NCBI RefSeq assembly: GCF_009569385.1
Contig: NZ_WBOF01000001.1
Span: 1,426,001 to 1,490,000 of the forward strand
From: Streptomyces kaniharaensis
Lineage (GTDB): Bacteria > Actinomycetota > Actinomycetes > Streptomycetales > Streptomycetaceae
Length of the DNA stretch: 64,000 nt
Direction: 5' to 3'
In this document: in pieces, positions 8,434 through 18,196 of the stretch
Layout of the letters: each line of letters opens with the position of its first letter
Numbering within the stretch: the stretch's first letter is position 1
Notes under the pieces: generated by a model
What the model saw: only the letters and a program-made list of their open reading frames with translations
What the model was told of the DNA's origin: nothing
Databases searched by the model: none
Program-made: the position numbers and the translations under genes

Positions 8434-10770
8434 TCAGCCGGTCTGGATGGACGTGTCGTCGATCACGAAGCTCGTCTGCAGCGAGGAGTCCTCGACGCCG
8501 GTGAACTTCAGCGTGACGCTCTTGCCCGCGTAGGCGGAGAGGTCGAACGTGCGCTGCTGGTAGCCGGCCGCGGCGTCCACGTTGCTGTACGTCTTCAGCG
8601 TGGTGCCGTTCACCGACACGGTCAGCTTGTCGTACGGCGTGGTGCCCGACTCGGCGGTGTCGATGTGCAGCCAGAAGCTCAGCGTCGCCTTGCAGCCCGC
8701 CGGGATCGTCACCGTCTGCGACAGCGTGTCGGTGTGGCTGCTGCCGTAGCCGTCCAGCCAGGCCTTCCAGCTGCCGCCGTGGGCCGGCTGCGAGGCGCTG
8801 TTGTCGATCACGCCCGCCGACGCCGTCCACGGCGCGGCCGAACCCGTCTCGAAGCCCTGGTTGCCCAGCAGCTGCGTCGGGGTGCAGGCGCCGCCACCAC
8901 CGGACACGGTCCAGCTGAAGCTGGTCGTCCCGGTCTTGCCCGCCGAGTCCTTCGCCGTGACCGTCACGTTGTAGCTGCCCGCGGCGGAGGCGGTGCCGGA
9001 GATCAGACCCGTCGAGGAGTTGATCGACAGACCGGTCGGCAGCCCGGTCGCGGAGTACGACAGCGGAGCCGTCCCGCCCGACGCCTGGATCTGCAGGTTC
9101 ACCGAACCGTTCAGCGCCGTGGACTGGCTGCCCGGGTTGGTGACGCTGACGCCGCCCGGGTTCGGGGGCACCTGGCCGACGTTGACGGCCGCCCACGCGA
9201 CGCCGACCTGGTAGACCTCGGTGCTGTTCGCGCCGTAGAGGTCGGTGGCCGCGTTGATGGTCGCGGTGCGGGCGGCGGCGTAGTCGGTGGTCGAGGTCAT
9301 GTACGCGGTCAGCGCCTTGTACCAGACCTGGAGCGCCTTGTCCCGGCCGATGCCGGCGACGGTGACGCCGTTGGCCGTCGGGCTGTCGTAGTTGAAGCCG
9401 TTGATGGTCTTCGCGCCGCTGCCCTCGGACAGCAGGTAGAAGAAGTGGTTGGCGACGCCGGACGAGTAGTGCACGTCCAGGTTGCCGACGCCCGAGTACC
9501 AGGAGTCGGCCGAGGAGCCGTCCTTGGAGGGCTTGTCCATGTAGCGCAGCGGCGTGCCGTTGCCGTTGAGGTTGATGAGCTCGCCGATCCAGTAGTTCGG
9601 CGGGTTCGAGGGCAGGTTGGCGTAGAATTCGACGCCGGTGCCCATGATGTCGGAGGTCGCCTCGTTGAGGCCGCCGGACTCGCCCGAGTAGTTCAGTTTG
9701 GCGGTGGCGGCGGTGACGCCGTGGCTCATCTCGTGGCCGGAGACGTCGATCTCGGTGAGCGGGTGGGTGTTGCTCGCGCCGTCACCGTAGGTCATGCAGA
9801 AGCAGGAGTCGTCCCAGAACGCGTTGGTGTAGTTGCTGTCGTAGTGCACGCGGCTGAAGGCGCCGACCCCGTCGTTGCGGATGCCGTTGCGGCCGAAGGT
9901 GTTCTTGTAGAAGTCCCAGGTGGCGCCGGCGCCGTACTGCGCGTCGACGGCGGCCGACTCCGGGTTGCTGGCCTGGCCGTTGCCCCAGGTGTCGGACGAC
10001 TTGGCGAACAGCGTGCCGTTGCCGGACGTGCCGTTGTTCATGTTGGTCGTGTACTGGCCGCCACGGCTGGCGTCCTTGAGCTGGTACTGCCCGCCGCTGT
10101 TCGTGGTGGTCAGCGGGACGGTGCCGACGAACACGCCGGTGCCGGTGCCGGTCTGGATGCCCTCGGACTTGCTGATCACGTCGCCGGTGGTGGCGTCGGT
10201 GACGACGTGCAGCTTGCTCGGGGTGCCGTCCGCCTCCTTGCCGTTGAGGACGGTCTCGTAGGCGAGCCGCGGGGTGCCGTCGGCGGCCCACACGACCAGG
10301 CGCGGGGCGACCTCTACGCCGGCGCCGTTCTGCGCGGCGATGGCGGCGGCCTGGGCCTTGGGGGCGGCCAGGGCGGGGGTGGTGTTCACGCCGGTCAGCA
10401 CGGCCTCGCTGGCCCTGGTCACGCTCTTGGTGGCGCCGGAGGCGTCCTGGTGGACGATCAGGTCGCCGCCGAGGACGGGCAGTCCGGCGTAGGTGCGCTC
10501 GTACCGGAGGTGGCGGGCGCCGCTGGCATCCTGGACGACGTCCTTGGTGACCAGCTTCTCCTGGTCGCCCAGCCCGATGCTCTGGGCGAGGGCCGGGGCC
10601 TGCTGGCTGGCGGCGGAGATCAGCTGCGCACGGGCGGAGAGCTGCTGGGCGACGGCGGTCGGCGCGTCGGGGCTGGACGCTTGCGCGATGACCGGCATAC
10701 CGGTCACCACGAGCGCGGTGGTGGCGGCCATGACGACCGCCGCCTTCCGGGCGTGAGCGTAGCGGGACAT
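8434..10770 (-). CDS. secreted M4 (thermolysin-like) metallopeptidase with C-terminal accessory domains
   Basis: 778 residues. It has a signal peptide (about 1-32), an FTP/PepSY propeptide (about 35-200), then the M4 catalytic domain. The zinc site is HEMSH at about 346-350, with the third ligand Glu in GGLNEATSD about 20 residues later. SSGVANHFFYLL is the usual downstream M4 block with the active-site His region. After about residue 545 comes an Ig-like putative-binding domain (GLPTGLSINSSTGLISGTA), then a C-terminal jelly-roll-like domain. The start follows AAGGAGT. It is an extracellular protease, autoprocessed in known relatives. Confidence 0.93.
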   Translation of the reverse strand: MSRYAHARKAAVVMAATTALVVTGMPVIAQASSPDAPTAVAQQLSARAQLISAASQQAPALAQSIGLGDQEKLVTKDVVQDASGARHLRYERTYAGLPVLGGDLIVHQDASGATKSVTRASEAVLTGVNTTPALAAPKAQAAAIAAQNGAGVEVAPRLVVWAADGTPRLAYETVLNGKEADGTPSKLHVVTDATTGDVISKSEGIQTGTGTGVFVGTVPLTTTNSGGQYQLKDASRGGQYTTNMNNGTSGNGTLFAKSSDTWGNGQASNPESAAVDAQYGAGATWDFYKNTFGRNGIRNDGVGAFSRVHYDSNYTNAFWDDSCFCMTYGDGASNTHPLTEIDVSGHEMSHGVTAATAKLNYSGESGGLNEATSDIMGTGVEFYANLPSNPPNYWIGELINLNGNGTPLRYMDKPSKDGSSADSWYSGVGNLDVHYSSGVANHFFYLLSEGSGAKTINGFNYDSPTANGVTVAGIGRDKALQVWYKALTAYMTSTTDYAAARTATINAATDLYGANSTEVYQVGVAWAAVNVGQVPPNPGGVSVTNPGSQSTALNGSVNLQIQASGGTAPLSYSATGLPTGLSINSSTGLISGTASAAGSYNVTVTAKDSAGKTGTTSFSWTVSGGGGACTPTQLLGNQGFETGSAAPWTASAGVIDNSASQPAHGGSWKAWLDGYGSSHTDTLSQTVTIPAGCKATLSFWLHIDTAESGTTPYDKLTVSVNGTTLKTYSNVDAAAGYQQRTFDLSAYAGKSVTLKFTGVEDSSLQTSFVIDDTSIQTG

Positions 10771-11277
10771 GCGGACTCCTTAACCGACCGGCGCGGGTAC
10801 GCGCACGGTGGAGGGCGACCTGGGCCGCAGGGTTGCGGCGCAGTGGGGGCCCCCGGCGGCTGTGTGCGACGGGGGTGCGTAGCAGTGCTCACCTGTCGTT
10901 GCGGTGCAGGGCGTTCCGGAGGGGGGATGCGCTGCACGTGAACTGGCCGGCTGTATCCGGGGGGTGGGGCCCCTCAACCTGCAGCCGGAGGAATCGTGAC
11001 AGCAAATGAGCCGCTGATGACAGATGCATGCCATGGAATGGCCGATTCGCACCCGCGTCCGGTCATCGCACGGACGCCCAACTGTGTTACGGGCACGCGA
11101 ACTTGTGACCACGGTTTTCATGACCACGCGCGCTTCACCTGACCCGCAGTGGCATTGACCAGCACTCAGGTCCGCGATGAGGCTGCCCTCACGGGACGCA
11201 GCGCCGGTCGGGCGCGGCACGTCACCTTTCCGGTCGCGCCAGCGACGGATTCCGGCCACTGCGCGCTGACGCGCCAA
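10771..11277. other. 507-bp intergenic region upstream of the protease
   Basis: This lies between the protease start and the terminator of the pullulanase gene. It holds the protease promoter region. Part of it (about 10980-11110) is less GC-rich than its surroundings and could be regulatory. Open frames across it have no RBS, no codon bias and no recognisable product. I see no gene in it. Confidence 0.4.
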
Positions 11278-11312
11278 GGGCCCCGTACCACCTCAACAGC
11301 GGTACGGGGCCC
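11278..11312 (-). terminator. terminator of the amylase-pullulanase gene
   Basis: GGGCCCCGTACC at 11278-11289 pairs perfectly with GGTACGGGGCCC at 11301-11312. It lies about 50 bases beyond the pullulanase stop. Confidence 0.75.
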
Positions 11313-11360
11313 GGGAGTTCCTTTTAACTGTGGCTCAATACAGTTTTTTTGAACCGAAGG

Positions 11361-14300
11361 TCAGCCCTGGACGAACACCGCCACGGTGCGGCCCGGCACG
11401 GTGAAGGTGCCGGTCGCGGCGTCGAAGCCGGACTGCTTGACCACCGGGTCGGCGCCGCCCGCCTGCACGGGGTGCAGGGCCTGGGCCGTCCCCTTGAGGG
11501 CCGCCACGGTCTGGCTCTGCGCGGTGGGCGTGGCGTTGAAGACCACGGTGACGCCCTTCTCGGCGCCCGCCAGCCCGGTGCCGTCCAGGTGCAGGGTGAT
11601 CACCCCGGGCGTCTCGCCGGCGGTTCCGGAGAGCGGGTAGGAGAGCCGCTGCTGGACGTCGGCGAGGGTGGGCAGGGAGAACAGCGGCGAGGACTGCTTG
11701 ATCCGCACGAAGTCCTGGAACTGCGCCGCGGTCGCCCGGATGTCGGCCGCGCCCACGGTCAACTTCTGGTTGGCCAGCAGGGATTGGGCGGTCGGCCACA
11801 TCTCCCTGTTGTCCGCTGCCATCGGCAGGCCGCGGCCCCAGCCGTTGCCCTCGGAAGCGTTCCAGTGGATGGCGTTGAACCAGTCGCCCGAGTCGTAGGC
11901 GTTGGCGTCCAGCGACTTGGAGCGCAGCATGTCGCTGCCGGCCTGGGCGAAGCCCGCGCCCTGGGTGAGCGCGGTGAGCGAGAGGCCGAGCGCCTGCATC
12001 CGGGCCCGGTCGGCGGGGGACGTGCCGGTCGGCAGCTTGTACGCGAACGCGTCGAACAGGTCGGTGTTGTCGTGGGCGTCCAGGTACTCCACCGCCTCGC
12101 CCGGCTTGGCCGCGTACCCGGTCGGGGCGCCGTTGTAGTCGACCTGGGCCCCGGTGACGGTCCTGCCCGAGCTGTCGGTGAAGGAGTAGCCGGCCAGGTT
12201 GCCGGTGAGCCCGACCTTCAACTGGTCCATCTGGTGCAGGAGTCGGGCCTTCTGCTGCTCCGGGGTGCCGTTGGCGGGCGAGCCGTTCGGGTCGGTGTAC
12301 AGGCCCGAGGCGAAGCCCTGCTGCGGGGCGGAGCCCAGCATGAAGTTGCCGCCGCGGGCGGCGTCGCGGATCCGGTCGTCGAAGGTGGCGATGCCGGTGC
12401 CGGCCATGTTGACCTGGGTGGCCTGCTCGAACCGGGCGTTGTTGGCGACGACGCCGAAGTTCCAGCCCTCCCCGTAGAGGAAGACGTTCTTCCCGTCGAC
12501 GCCGTCGGAGTCCGGCGTCATCTTCCGCAGCGCGGCCTGCACGTCCAGCATGGTGGACTTCGGGTCCAGGCCCATCAGGTCGAAGCGGAAGCCGTCCACC
12601 TTGTACTCGCGGGCCCAGGTGGTCACCGAGTCGACCACGAGCCGGTTCATCATGGCGTGCTCGGGCGCGGTGTCGGAGCAGCAACTGTCCGTCGTGACCT
12701 TGCCGTTGGCGTCCAGCCGGTGGTAGTAGCCGGGGACCACCTTGTCCAGCACCGAGTGGTCGGCCTGGCCGCTGGCGGCGGTGTGGTTGTAGACGACGTC
12801 CAGCACGACCCTCAGCCCGGCCTCGTGCATCGCCTGCACCATCTGCCGGAACTGCACGGTGCGGGCGGTGCCCCCAGGCTCCGTCGCGTACGAGCCCTCG
12901 GGCACGTTGTAGTGCAGCGGGTCGTAGCCCCAGTTGTACGCGTCGTCGGCGGCGACGGCGGCCACGCACTCCTGCTGCTTCGGGCTGTCCGGGGGAAGGG
13001 ACTTGAGGTCGCAGGCGGGCAGCTTCTGGTCGGCCCGGTTCTCGCGGATGGTCGCGATGTCGAAGGTCGGCAGGAGGTGGATGGTGGTCACCCCGGCCTT
13101 GGCGAGCTCCCGCAGGTGCTGCATGCCGGCCGACTTGGACTCGGTGAACGCCAGGTAGGTGCCGCGCTCGGCGGCCGGGACGGTGGTGTCCTCCACCGAG
13201 AAGTCCCGGACGTGCAGTTCCTGGATCTGCTGCTGCGCGGGCGGGACGGCCTTCGGGACGGCGTGGTCGTCCCAGCCCTGCGGCTTGAGCTCCTTGGCGG
13301 CGAGGTCGGCGACCAGGCTCCGCTTCGAGTCGGTGGACAGCGCCACCGAGTACGGGTCGGTGACGGTGTTGACGACCACCTGCTGCACCGAGGGCGCCCA
13401 GACCTTCACCTGGTACAGGTAGTACTTGCCGTCCAACTCGGCCTTGTCACGGACGACTTCCCACACGCCGGTCTCGTCGTCCAGCTTCAGCGGCAGCGTC
13501 CTCGGGGTGCCCCCGGTCGCGCTGTCGAAGACCTGGACGGACACCTCCTGCGCGGTCGGCGCCCACACCGACAGCGCCACCTTGCCGTCGTAGTACGCGG
13601 GGCCGAAGTCGACCCGGCCGGTGTGGCGCGCGTACCGGTCGTCCAGCACGCCCGGGATCTGCACACCGGTGGCGGCCAGCACGGCGCCGCTCGGCAGGTG
13701 CTCGGTGAACAGCAGCTGGCTGCGCAGCGCGGCCGGGACGCGGGCGGTGTCGCGGGCGTCCACGGTGAAGGCGCGGTAGCCCGCAAGGTGCGGGAACTTG
13801 GCCTTCTGCGCGTCGGTCGGCCCGCCCTGGACGGGGGTGAGCCGGATCCACTTGCCGGGCTTGGTCAGCACGCCCTTGTCGGCGCGGATGCCGCCCTCGG
13901 GGTCGTAGACCAGCTGGGCGCTGGTGCCGCCGGCCAGGGCCGCGTCGCTCGCGCCGTAGTTCGCCGGGACGACGACGGTCTTCTCGTCGATCCACTGGGC
14001 CTTGGCGGTGCCGAGGTCCAGCTGCGAAGAGGCGGCGGCGTTCTGCGGCAGCAGGTAGCCCTCGCGGCCGCCGAGGATCCAGACCTCGTGCCCGTTGACC
14101 GCGAAGTCCAGCGACTGGTCGTTGGGGAGGTCCTTGTCGTTGCCGTTGTGCAGGATGTAGCTCAGGCTGGTCGCACCGGGGGCGAGCGGCACCTCGAAGA
14201 CGGCACCGAAGGCGTCGCGGCGCACCGGCATCAGCGGCTTGCCCCAGTCGGTGGGGTTGGCGGCGCCGGTCCAGTCGTGCAGGCCCCAGCCGTCGTAGTT

Positions 14301-16865
14301 GCCGTCGGCCCGGTTGTAGTGGATGACGGCGGTGTTGGCCGGCTGGGTGTTGGCCGGGCCGGGGTTGGCGGTGCGGACGGTCGGGTCGCCCTGCTTGACC
14401 CAGACCTCGCCGGTGCTGCCGACGTCGATGTGCCGGTCGGCGTCCACGTCCTTGACGCCGTTCTTCTCGACGATGAACCCGACGTCGGAGGCGCCCGGCT
14501 TGAGCCTCACGTACGCGAAGGCACCGTACGCGTCCCGGCCGACGAAGCCGTGCCCGGCCGGCCACTGGGTGCCCTCGCCGTCGGCGAGGTCGCCCCAGCC
14601 GTAGAGGTTCCAGCCGTCGTAGTCGCCGTCGGGCCGGTTGTAGTGCACGACGGCGTACGGGCGGGCGGTGGCGGTGGGCACCGGCTTGGGTGCGGGGGTG
14701 CCGGTGGTGAAGCTGCCGGTGGCGGAGCGGAGGTGGCCGCTGGAGTCCTGCACGACAGCCTTGTACTGCACGACCGTGCCGGGCGCCACCGCGCTGAGGT
14801 CCTGGGTGACGGCGTACTTGCCGGTGTCGGCGGTGCCCAGGGTCTGCCAGGGCCCGTTGCCGATCTGGGCGGCGAAGGTGACGCGGTCGAAGCCGCCGCC
14901 GTCGACCTTGGCGCCGACGGTCACGGTGCCGGTCGACCGGTCCGCGGGCGGCTGCACGGAGATCTGCGGCGCCGCGGCGGTCGGGGCGAGCCTGGCGCCG
15001 GCCTTGAACACGACCGAGGAGAGCGCGGGCACGGTGACGGTGACCTTGCGGTCGGCGCCGCTGGTCGCCTTCTCCCCCGCCGCCGGGTAGATCCGGTCGA
15101 AGCCCATGCCGGCCGAGAAGGTGTCGAGCGTGACGGTCTTCGCCTCGGCGGCGTTGTTGACCGCCACCAGGTACTCGATCTGCTGCCCGGCGTCGATCCG
15201 CGAGAACGCGTACACGCCCGCGCCGTCGGCCGCGTACCGCTCGATCTGGGCGCCGTCGGCGAGCGCCGGGTTGTCGCGGCGCAGCTTCGCCAGCGTGGCG
15301 ACGCCCTGGTAGAGCTCGCCGCCCTGCCCGTACCGGTCGGCCGGGCCGGAGGTGCCGCCGAGTACGCGGTCGCCGTTGTACGACGGCGTCTTCGAGGCGA
15401 ACATGTCCTGCCGGGCGTCCTTGTCGCCGCCCGCGCCGGTGAAGCCCTGCTCGTCGCCGTAGTAGACGACGGGCTGGCCGCGGGTGAGGAACTGCAGCTC
15501 GCTGGCGAGCCGGTCCTTCCTGAGCAGGGTGGCCTCGTCGGCGCCCGGGTTGTCGGCGAGCAGGAAGGAGCCGAACCGGCCCATGTCGTGGTTGCCGAGG
15601 AAGGTCGGCAGCTCGTAGGCGTCGGTGTCGGCGCTGGTGTAGCGGTAGTCCTGACCGTAGACGTCGGCGAGGTTCCTCGCCGAGCCGCCCTGGGAGACGT
15701 AGGAGCGGGCGGCGCCCTGGAACGGGAAGTCGAGGGTGCCCTGGAGCCTGCCCTTGGTGACGTAGGGCGAGGTGACCGCCGGGTCGCCGGAGTAGACCTC
15801 GCCGAACATGAAGAACTTCCGGTTGCCGTGCTTCGCGGCGAAGTCCTTGAGCGCGGGCGCCCACTGCTGCCAGAACGCCATGTTGACGTGCTTGACGGTG
15901 TCGATCCGGAAGCCGTCCACGCCGGTGTCCTGGACCCACTGCTGGTAGACCTTCTCGAAGCCCTTCACCACCCGGGGGTTCTGGGTGTCGAGGTCGTCCA
16001 GGCCGCTGAAGTCGCCCTCGGTGGCGGACTCGCCGACGAAGGTCGAGTCACCGCGGTTGTGGTAGAGCGCGGGGTCGTTGAGCCAGGACGGGCTCTTGGC
16101 GTTCGCGTCGGCCAGGGTGCGCAGGACCGGGGTGTACGGGAAGGAGTCCTTGGTGGTCCGCGGCCAGGGGGCGCCCGCGTCGGCGATCGCGGTCTCGTCG
16201 ACCGGGTTGCCGTCCGCGTCGAGCGTCGGGTACGCGCCGGTCGAGCGGTAGGTGTGCTGCTGCTCCGCGTAGTCGATGACGTCGGCGGTGTGGTTGGTGA
16301 TGACGTCGAAGAAGACCTTGATGCCGCGGGCATGGGCCTTGGCTATCAGCTCCTTCAGCTGGTCGTTGGTGCCGAAGTGCGGGTCGACCTGCGTGAAGTC
16401 GGTGATCCAGTAGCCGTGGTAGCCGGCCGAGGCTTGGTCGCCGGCGCCCTGGACCGGCTTGTTCTTGAAGATCGGGGCCATCCAGATCGCGGTGGTGCCG
16501 AGGTTCTGGATGTAGTCGAGCTTCTGGATCAGGCCGGCCAGGTCGCCGCCGTGGTAGAAGCCCTTGTCGGCCGGGTCGAAGCCGTTTTCCAGCCGCCCGC
16601 CGGTGATGCCGCCGGTGTCGTTGGCGCCGTCGCCGTTGGCGAAGCGGTCGGGCAGGACGAAGTAGAACTGCTCGCGGGTGAGGTCGTGCCGCCCGGCGGT
16701 GGCCGCCAGCGCGGCGTCCGAGGGCGGGGCGGGCGGGCCCGCGGCGAGGGCCGCGGGGGCGCTGCCGAGGGTGGCGGCGGTCAGGGCGGCGGCGAGCAGG
16801 ACGGCCGTGCGGCCGGGTCTGCGTCGGGGGGTGCTCCGTCGGGGGCGGCGCGGGACATCGGCCAC
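11361..16865 (-). CDS. pulA: two-headed secreted alpha-amylase/pullulanase
   Basis: 1834 residues from a GTG preceded by GGGAG. A signal peptide (about 1-45) is followed by a complete N-terminal GH13 amylase module with GFRIDTVKH (nucleophile Asp at about 320), FGEVY (Glu at about 353) and GNHDMG (Asp at about 428). In the middle are two PUD/CBM41-type modules (about 720-830 and 835-935, each with the HYNR.DG.YDGW signature). A pullulanase CBM48-like module and a second GH13 module complete it, with GFRFDLMG (about 1425), YGEGWNFG (about 1466) and DAHDN (about 1598). It should cleave both alpha-1,4 and alpha-1,6 bonds of branched starch outside the cell. This fusion is known in streptomycetes. 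The regulator is probably shared with the amylase at 6434-8170. Confidence 0.93.
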   Translation of the reverse strand: MADVPRRPRRSTPRRRPGRTAVLLAAALTAATLGSAPAALAAGPPAPPSDAALAATAGRHDLTREQFYFVLPDRFANGDGANDTGGITGGRLENGFDPADKGFYHGGDLAGLIQKLDYIQNLGTTAIWMAPIFKNKPVQGAGDQASAGYHGYWITDFTQVDPHFGTNDQLKELIAKAHARGIKVFFDVITNHTADVIDYAEQQHTYRSTGAYPTLDADGNPVDETAIADAGAPWPRTTKDSFPYTPVLRTLADANAKSPSWLNDPALYHNRGDSTFVGESATEGDFSGLDDLDTQNPRVVKGFEKVYQQWVQDTGVDGFRIDTVKHVNMAFWQQWAPALKDFAAKHGNRKFFMFGEVYSGDPAVTSPYVTKGRLQGTLDFPFQGAARSYVSQGGSARNLADVYGQDYRYTSADTDAYELPTFLGNHDMGRFGSFLLADNPGADEATLLRKDRLASELQFLTRGQPVVYYGDEQGFTGAGGDKDARQDMFASKTPSYNGDRVLGGTSGPADRYGQGGELYQGVATLAKLRRDNPALADGAQIERYAADGAGVYAFSRIDAGQQIEYLVAVNNAAEAKTVTLDTFSAGMGFDRIYPAAGEKATSGADRKVTVTVPALSSVVFKAGARLAPTAAAPQISVQPPADRSTGTVTVGAKVDGGGFDRVTFAAQIGNGPWQTLGTADTGKYAVTQDLSAVAPGTVVQYKAVVQDSSGHLRSATGSFTTGTPAPKPVPTATARPYAVVHYNRPDGDYDGWNLYGWGDLADGEGTQWPAGHGFVGRDAYGAFAYVRLKPGASDVGFIVEKNGVKDVDADRHIDVGSTGEVWVKQGDPTVRTANPGPANTQPANTAVIHYNRADGNYDGWGLHDWTGAANPTDWGKPLMPVRRDAFGAVFEVPLAPGATSLSYILHNGNDKDLPNDQSLDFAVNGHEVWILGGREGYLLPQNAAASSQLDLGTAKAQWIDEKTVVVPANYGASDAALAGGTSAQLVYDPEGGIRADKGVLTKPGKWIRLTPVQGGPTDAQKAKFPHLAGYRAFTVDARDTARVPAALRSQLLFTEHLPSGAVLAATGVQIPGVLDDRYARHTGRVDFGPAYYDGKVALSVWAPTAQEVSVQVFDSATGGTPRTLPLKLDDETGVWEVVRDKAELDGKYYLYQVKVWAPSVQQVVVNTVTDPYSVALSTDSKRSLVADLAAKELKPQGWDDHAVPKAVPPAQQQIQELHVRDFSVEDTTVPAAERGTYLAFTESKSAGMQHLRELAKAGVTTIHLLPTFDIATIRENRADQKLPACDLKSLPPDSPKQQECVAAVAADDAYNWGYDPLHYNVPEGSYATEPGGTARTVQFRQMVQAMHEAGLRVVLDVVYNHTAASGQADHSVLDKVVPGYYHRLDANGKVTTDSCCSDTAPEHAMMNRLVVDSVTTWAREYKVDGFRFDLMGLDPKSTMLDVQAALRKMTPDSDGVDGKNVFLYGEGWNFGVVANNARFEQATQVNMAGTGIATFDDRIRDAARGGNFMLGSAPQQGFASGLYTDPNGSPANGTPEQQKARLLHQMDQLKVGLTGNLAGYSFTDSSGRTVTGAQVDYNGAPTGYAAKPGEAVEYLDAHDNTDLFDAFAYKLPTGTSPADRARMQALGLSLTALTQGAGFAQAGSDMLRSKSLDANAYDSGDWFNAIHWNASEGNGWGRGLPMAADNREMWPTAQSLLANQKLTVGAADIRATAAQFQDFVRIKQSSPLFSLPTLADVQQRLSYPLSGTAGETPGVITLHLDGTGLAGAEKGVTVVFNATPTAQSQTVAALKGTAQALHPVQAGGADPVVKQSGFDAATGTFTVPGRTVAVFVQG

Positions 16866-16915
16866 TGAGGGCTCCCTTGGGGAAGGGGTGATCGAGTTTC
16901 CAGGAAGCTAGCGGG

Positions 16916-16942
16916 CTGCAATATGTTTCAGCAAGATGCAGA
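16916..16942 (-). promoter_or_regulatory. pullulanase operator candidate of CTGCAA/TGCAG type
   Basis: The stretch CTGCAATATG...CAGCAAGATGCAG lies 50-77 bases upstream of the pullulanase start. It carries TTGCAG-type half-sites (minus strand TTGCTG and TTGCAG) like those before the amylase at 6434-8170. A shared maltose-type regulator is inferred. Confidence 0.4.
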
Positions 16943-17118
16943 AACCGTTTCGTGGCGGGAAAATCCCGCCCGCCGGCCGTCCCGGGGACCCTGACTACCC
17001 ACCCCTAACCGGTCGGCGCGACAATGGGTCATATGCCCGTCCCACCGGTAAGCACCAGACCCGACCGCACCCCCTACCCCGGTGGGAGCCGCCCCCTAAC
17101 CCTCAAGGGGGACAGCCG

Positions 17119-18147
17119 GTGAAGAATCCACTTCCGGAGGATGAGCAGACGGCTACGGGACGTCTGGCAGACTTCTCGTCCATGGGGGAACCGACCGAGA
17201 TCCAGCAGATCGGCGCGCAGCGCGCCGACACGGAGCACGGTGGCGGTTCCGGAGCGCACCCGGCCTCGTCCGGCGATCTGCCCGACGGAGCCACCCGTGC
17301 CACCCAGTCCCGCACCGCGGTGCTTCGCACCCGCGTCCGCGACCAGCGCCGCTCGCCGGCCAGGCCGCGGATCTGGTTCGAGCTGGCCCTGATCGGGATC
17401 AGCTACTGGATCTACTCGATCGTGCGCAACGCCGTCCCGGAACAGGAGGCGGTGGCCCAGAAGCACGCCCGCTGGATCTGGGACCTGGAGCACACCTTCG
17501 GCATCACCGTCGAGCGCTCGATCAACCACGCCATGGACGGCGTCGGGTGGCTCATCACCGGGATGAACTACTACTACGCGACGCTGCACTTCATCGTGAC
17601 GATCGGCGTGCTCGTCTGGCTCTACCGCCGCCACCCCGGCCGCTACGTCGCCGCCCGCACGGTGTTGTTCGTCACCACCGCCATCGCCCTGGTCGGCTTC
17701 TACTTCTTCCCGCTGGCTCCGCCCCGGCTGATGACCGACGGCGGGTTCATCGACACCGTGAAGACCCACGGCACCTGGGGCTCGATGGCCTCCGGGCCCG
17801 CCGCGCACGTCTCCAACCAGTACGCGGCGATGCCCTCGATGCACATCGGCTGGTCGATGTGGTGCGGCCTGGCCATCTTCTTCCTGGCCCGCCGGACGTG
17901 GGTCCGGCTGCTCGGCCTGCTCTACCCGGCGGCCACCCTCCTCGTCATCGTCTCGACCGCCAACCACTTCTGGATGGACGCCGTCGGGGGCGTGCTCTGC
18001 CTGCTGGTGGGTTTCCTCACCGCCCGCTGGCTGTACCACTCCTGGGTCTACCGGCTGCCCCAGGTACCCGCCCGGGAGACGGCGGACGAGCCGATCACCG
18101 TCCCGGAGCAGTGGAGCGAGCCGGCGGTCAGTACCGCACGGCGCTAG
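17119..18147 (+). CDS. PAP2-family membrane phosphatase/phosphotransferase
   Basis: 342 residues if started at the GTG at 17119, preceded by AAGGGGGA with good spacing; an ATG at 17182 is the alternative. An about 90-residue polar N-terminus leads into about six membrane helices (first at about 100-120). The PAP2 signature is degenerate but present: AMPSMHIGWS with the conserved His, and NHFWMDAVGG with the second His and Asp. Relatives act on lipid-linked phosphates such as phosphatidylinositol- or sphingolipid-type substrates. The substrate here is unknown. The gene is transcribed away from the pullulanase gene. Confidence 0.8.
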   Translation: MKNPLPEDEQTATGRLADFSSMGEPTEIQQIGAQRADTEHGGGSGAHPASSGDLPDGATRATQSRTAVLRTRVRDQRRSPARPRIWFELALIGISYWIYSIVRNAVPEQEAVAQKHARWIWDLEHTFGITVERSINHAMDGVGWLITGMNYYYATLHFIVTIGVLVWLYRRHPGRYVAARTVLFVTTAIALVGFYFFPLAPPRLMTDGGFIDTVKTHGTWGSMASGPAAHVSNQYAAMPSMHIGWSMWCGLAIFFLARRTWVRLLGLLYPAATLLVIVSTANHFWMDAVGGVLCLLVGFLTARWLYHSWVYRLPQVPARETADEPITVPEQWSEPAVSTARR

Positions 18148-18152
18148 TCACG

Positions 18153-18180
18153 AAAAGGGGCCCCGACCGGGGCCCCTTTT
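18153..18180. terminator. bidirectional terminator between PAP2 gene and glnE
   Basis: A perfect palindromic stem (AAAAGGGGCCCC with CGACCG centre) ends in TTTT and then CTTTCT, the classical intrinsic form in both directions. Confidence 0.9.
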
Positions 18181-18196
18181 CTTTCTCCGGCCGGGC

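Noticed and set aside
10780..11277. 165-residue minus-strand frame upstream of the M4 protease
   Set aside because: No RBS, mixed codon use and no recognisable domain. It covers the protease promoter and part of a terminator.
11349..16868. Very long open frame on the plus strand opposite the pullulanase gene
   Set aside because: It is the antisense shadow of a GC-rich gene: repetitive Gly/Val/Arg/Leu composition, no domains, no RBS. Similar shadows opposite the amylase, protease, glnE, SARP and S9 genes were also left out.
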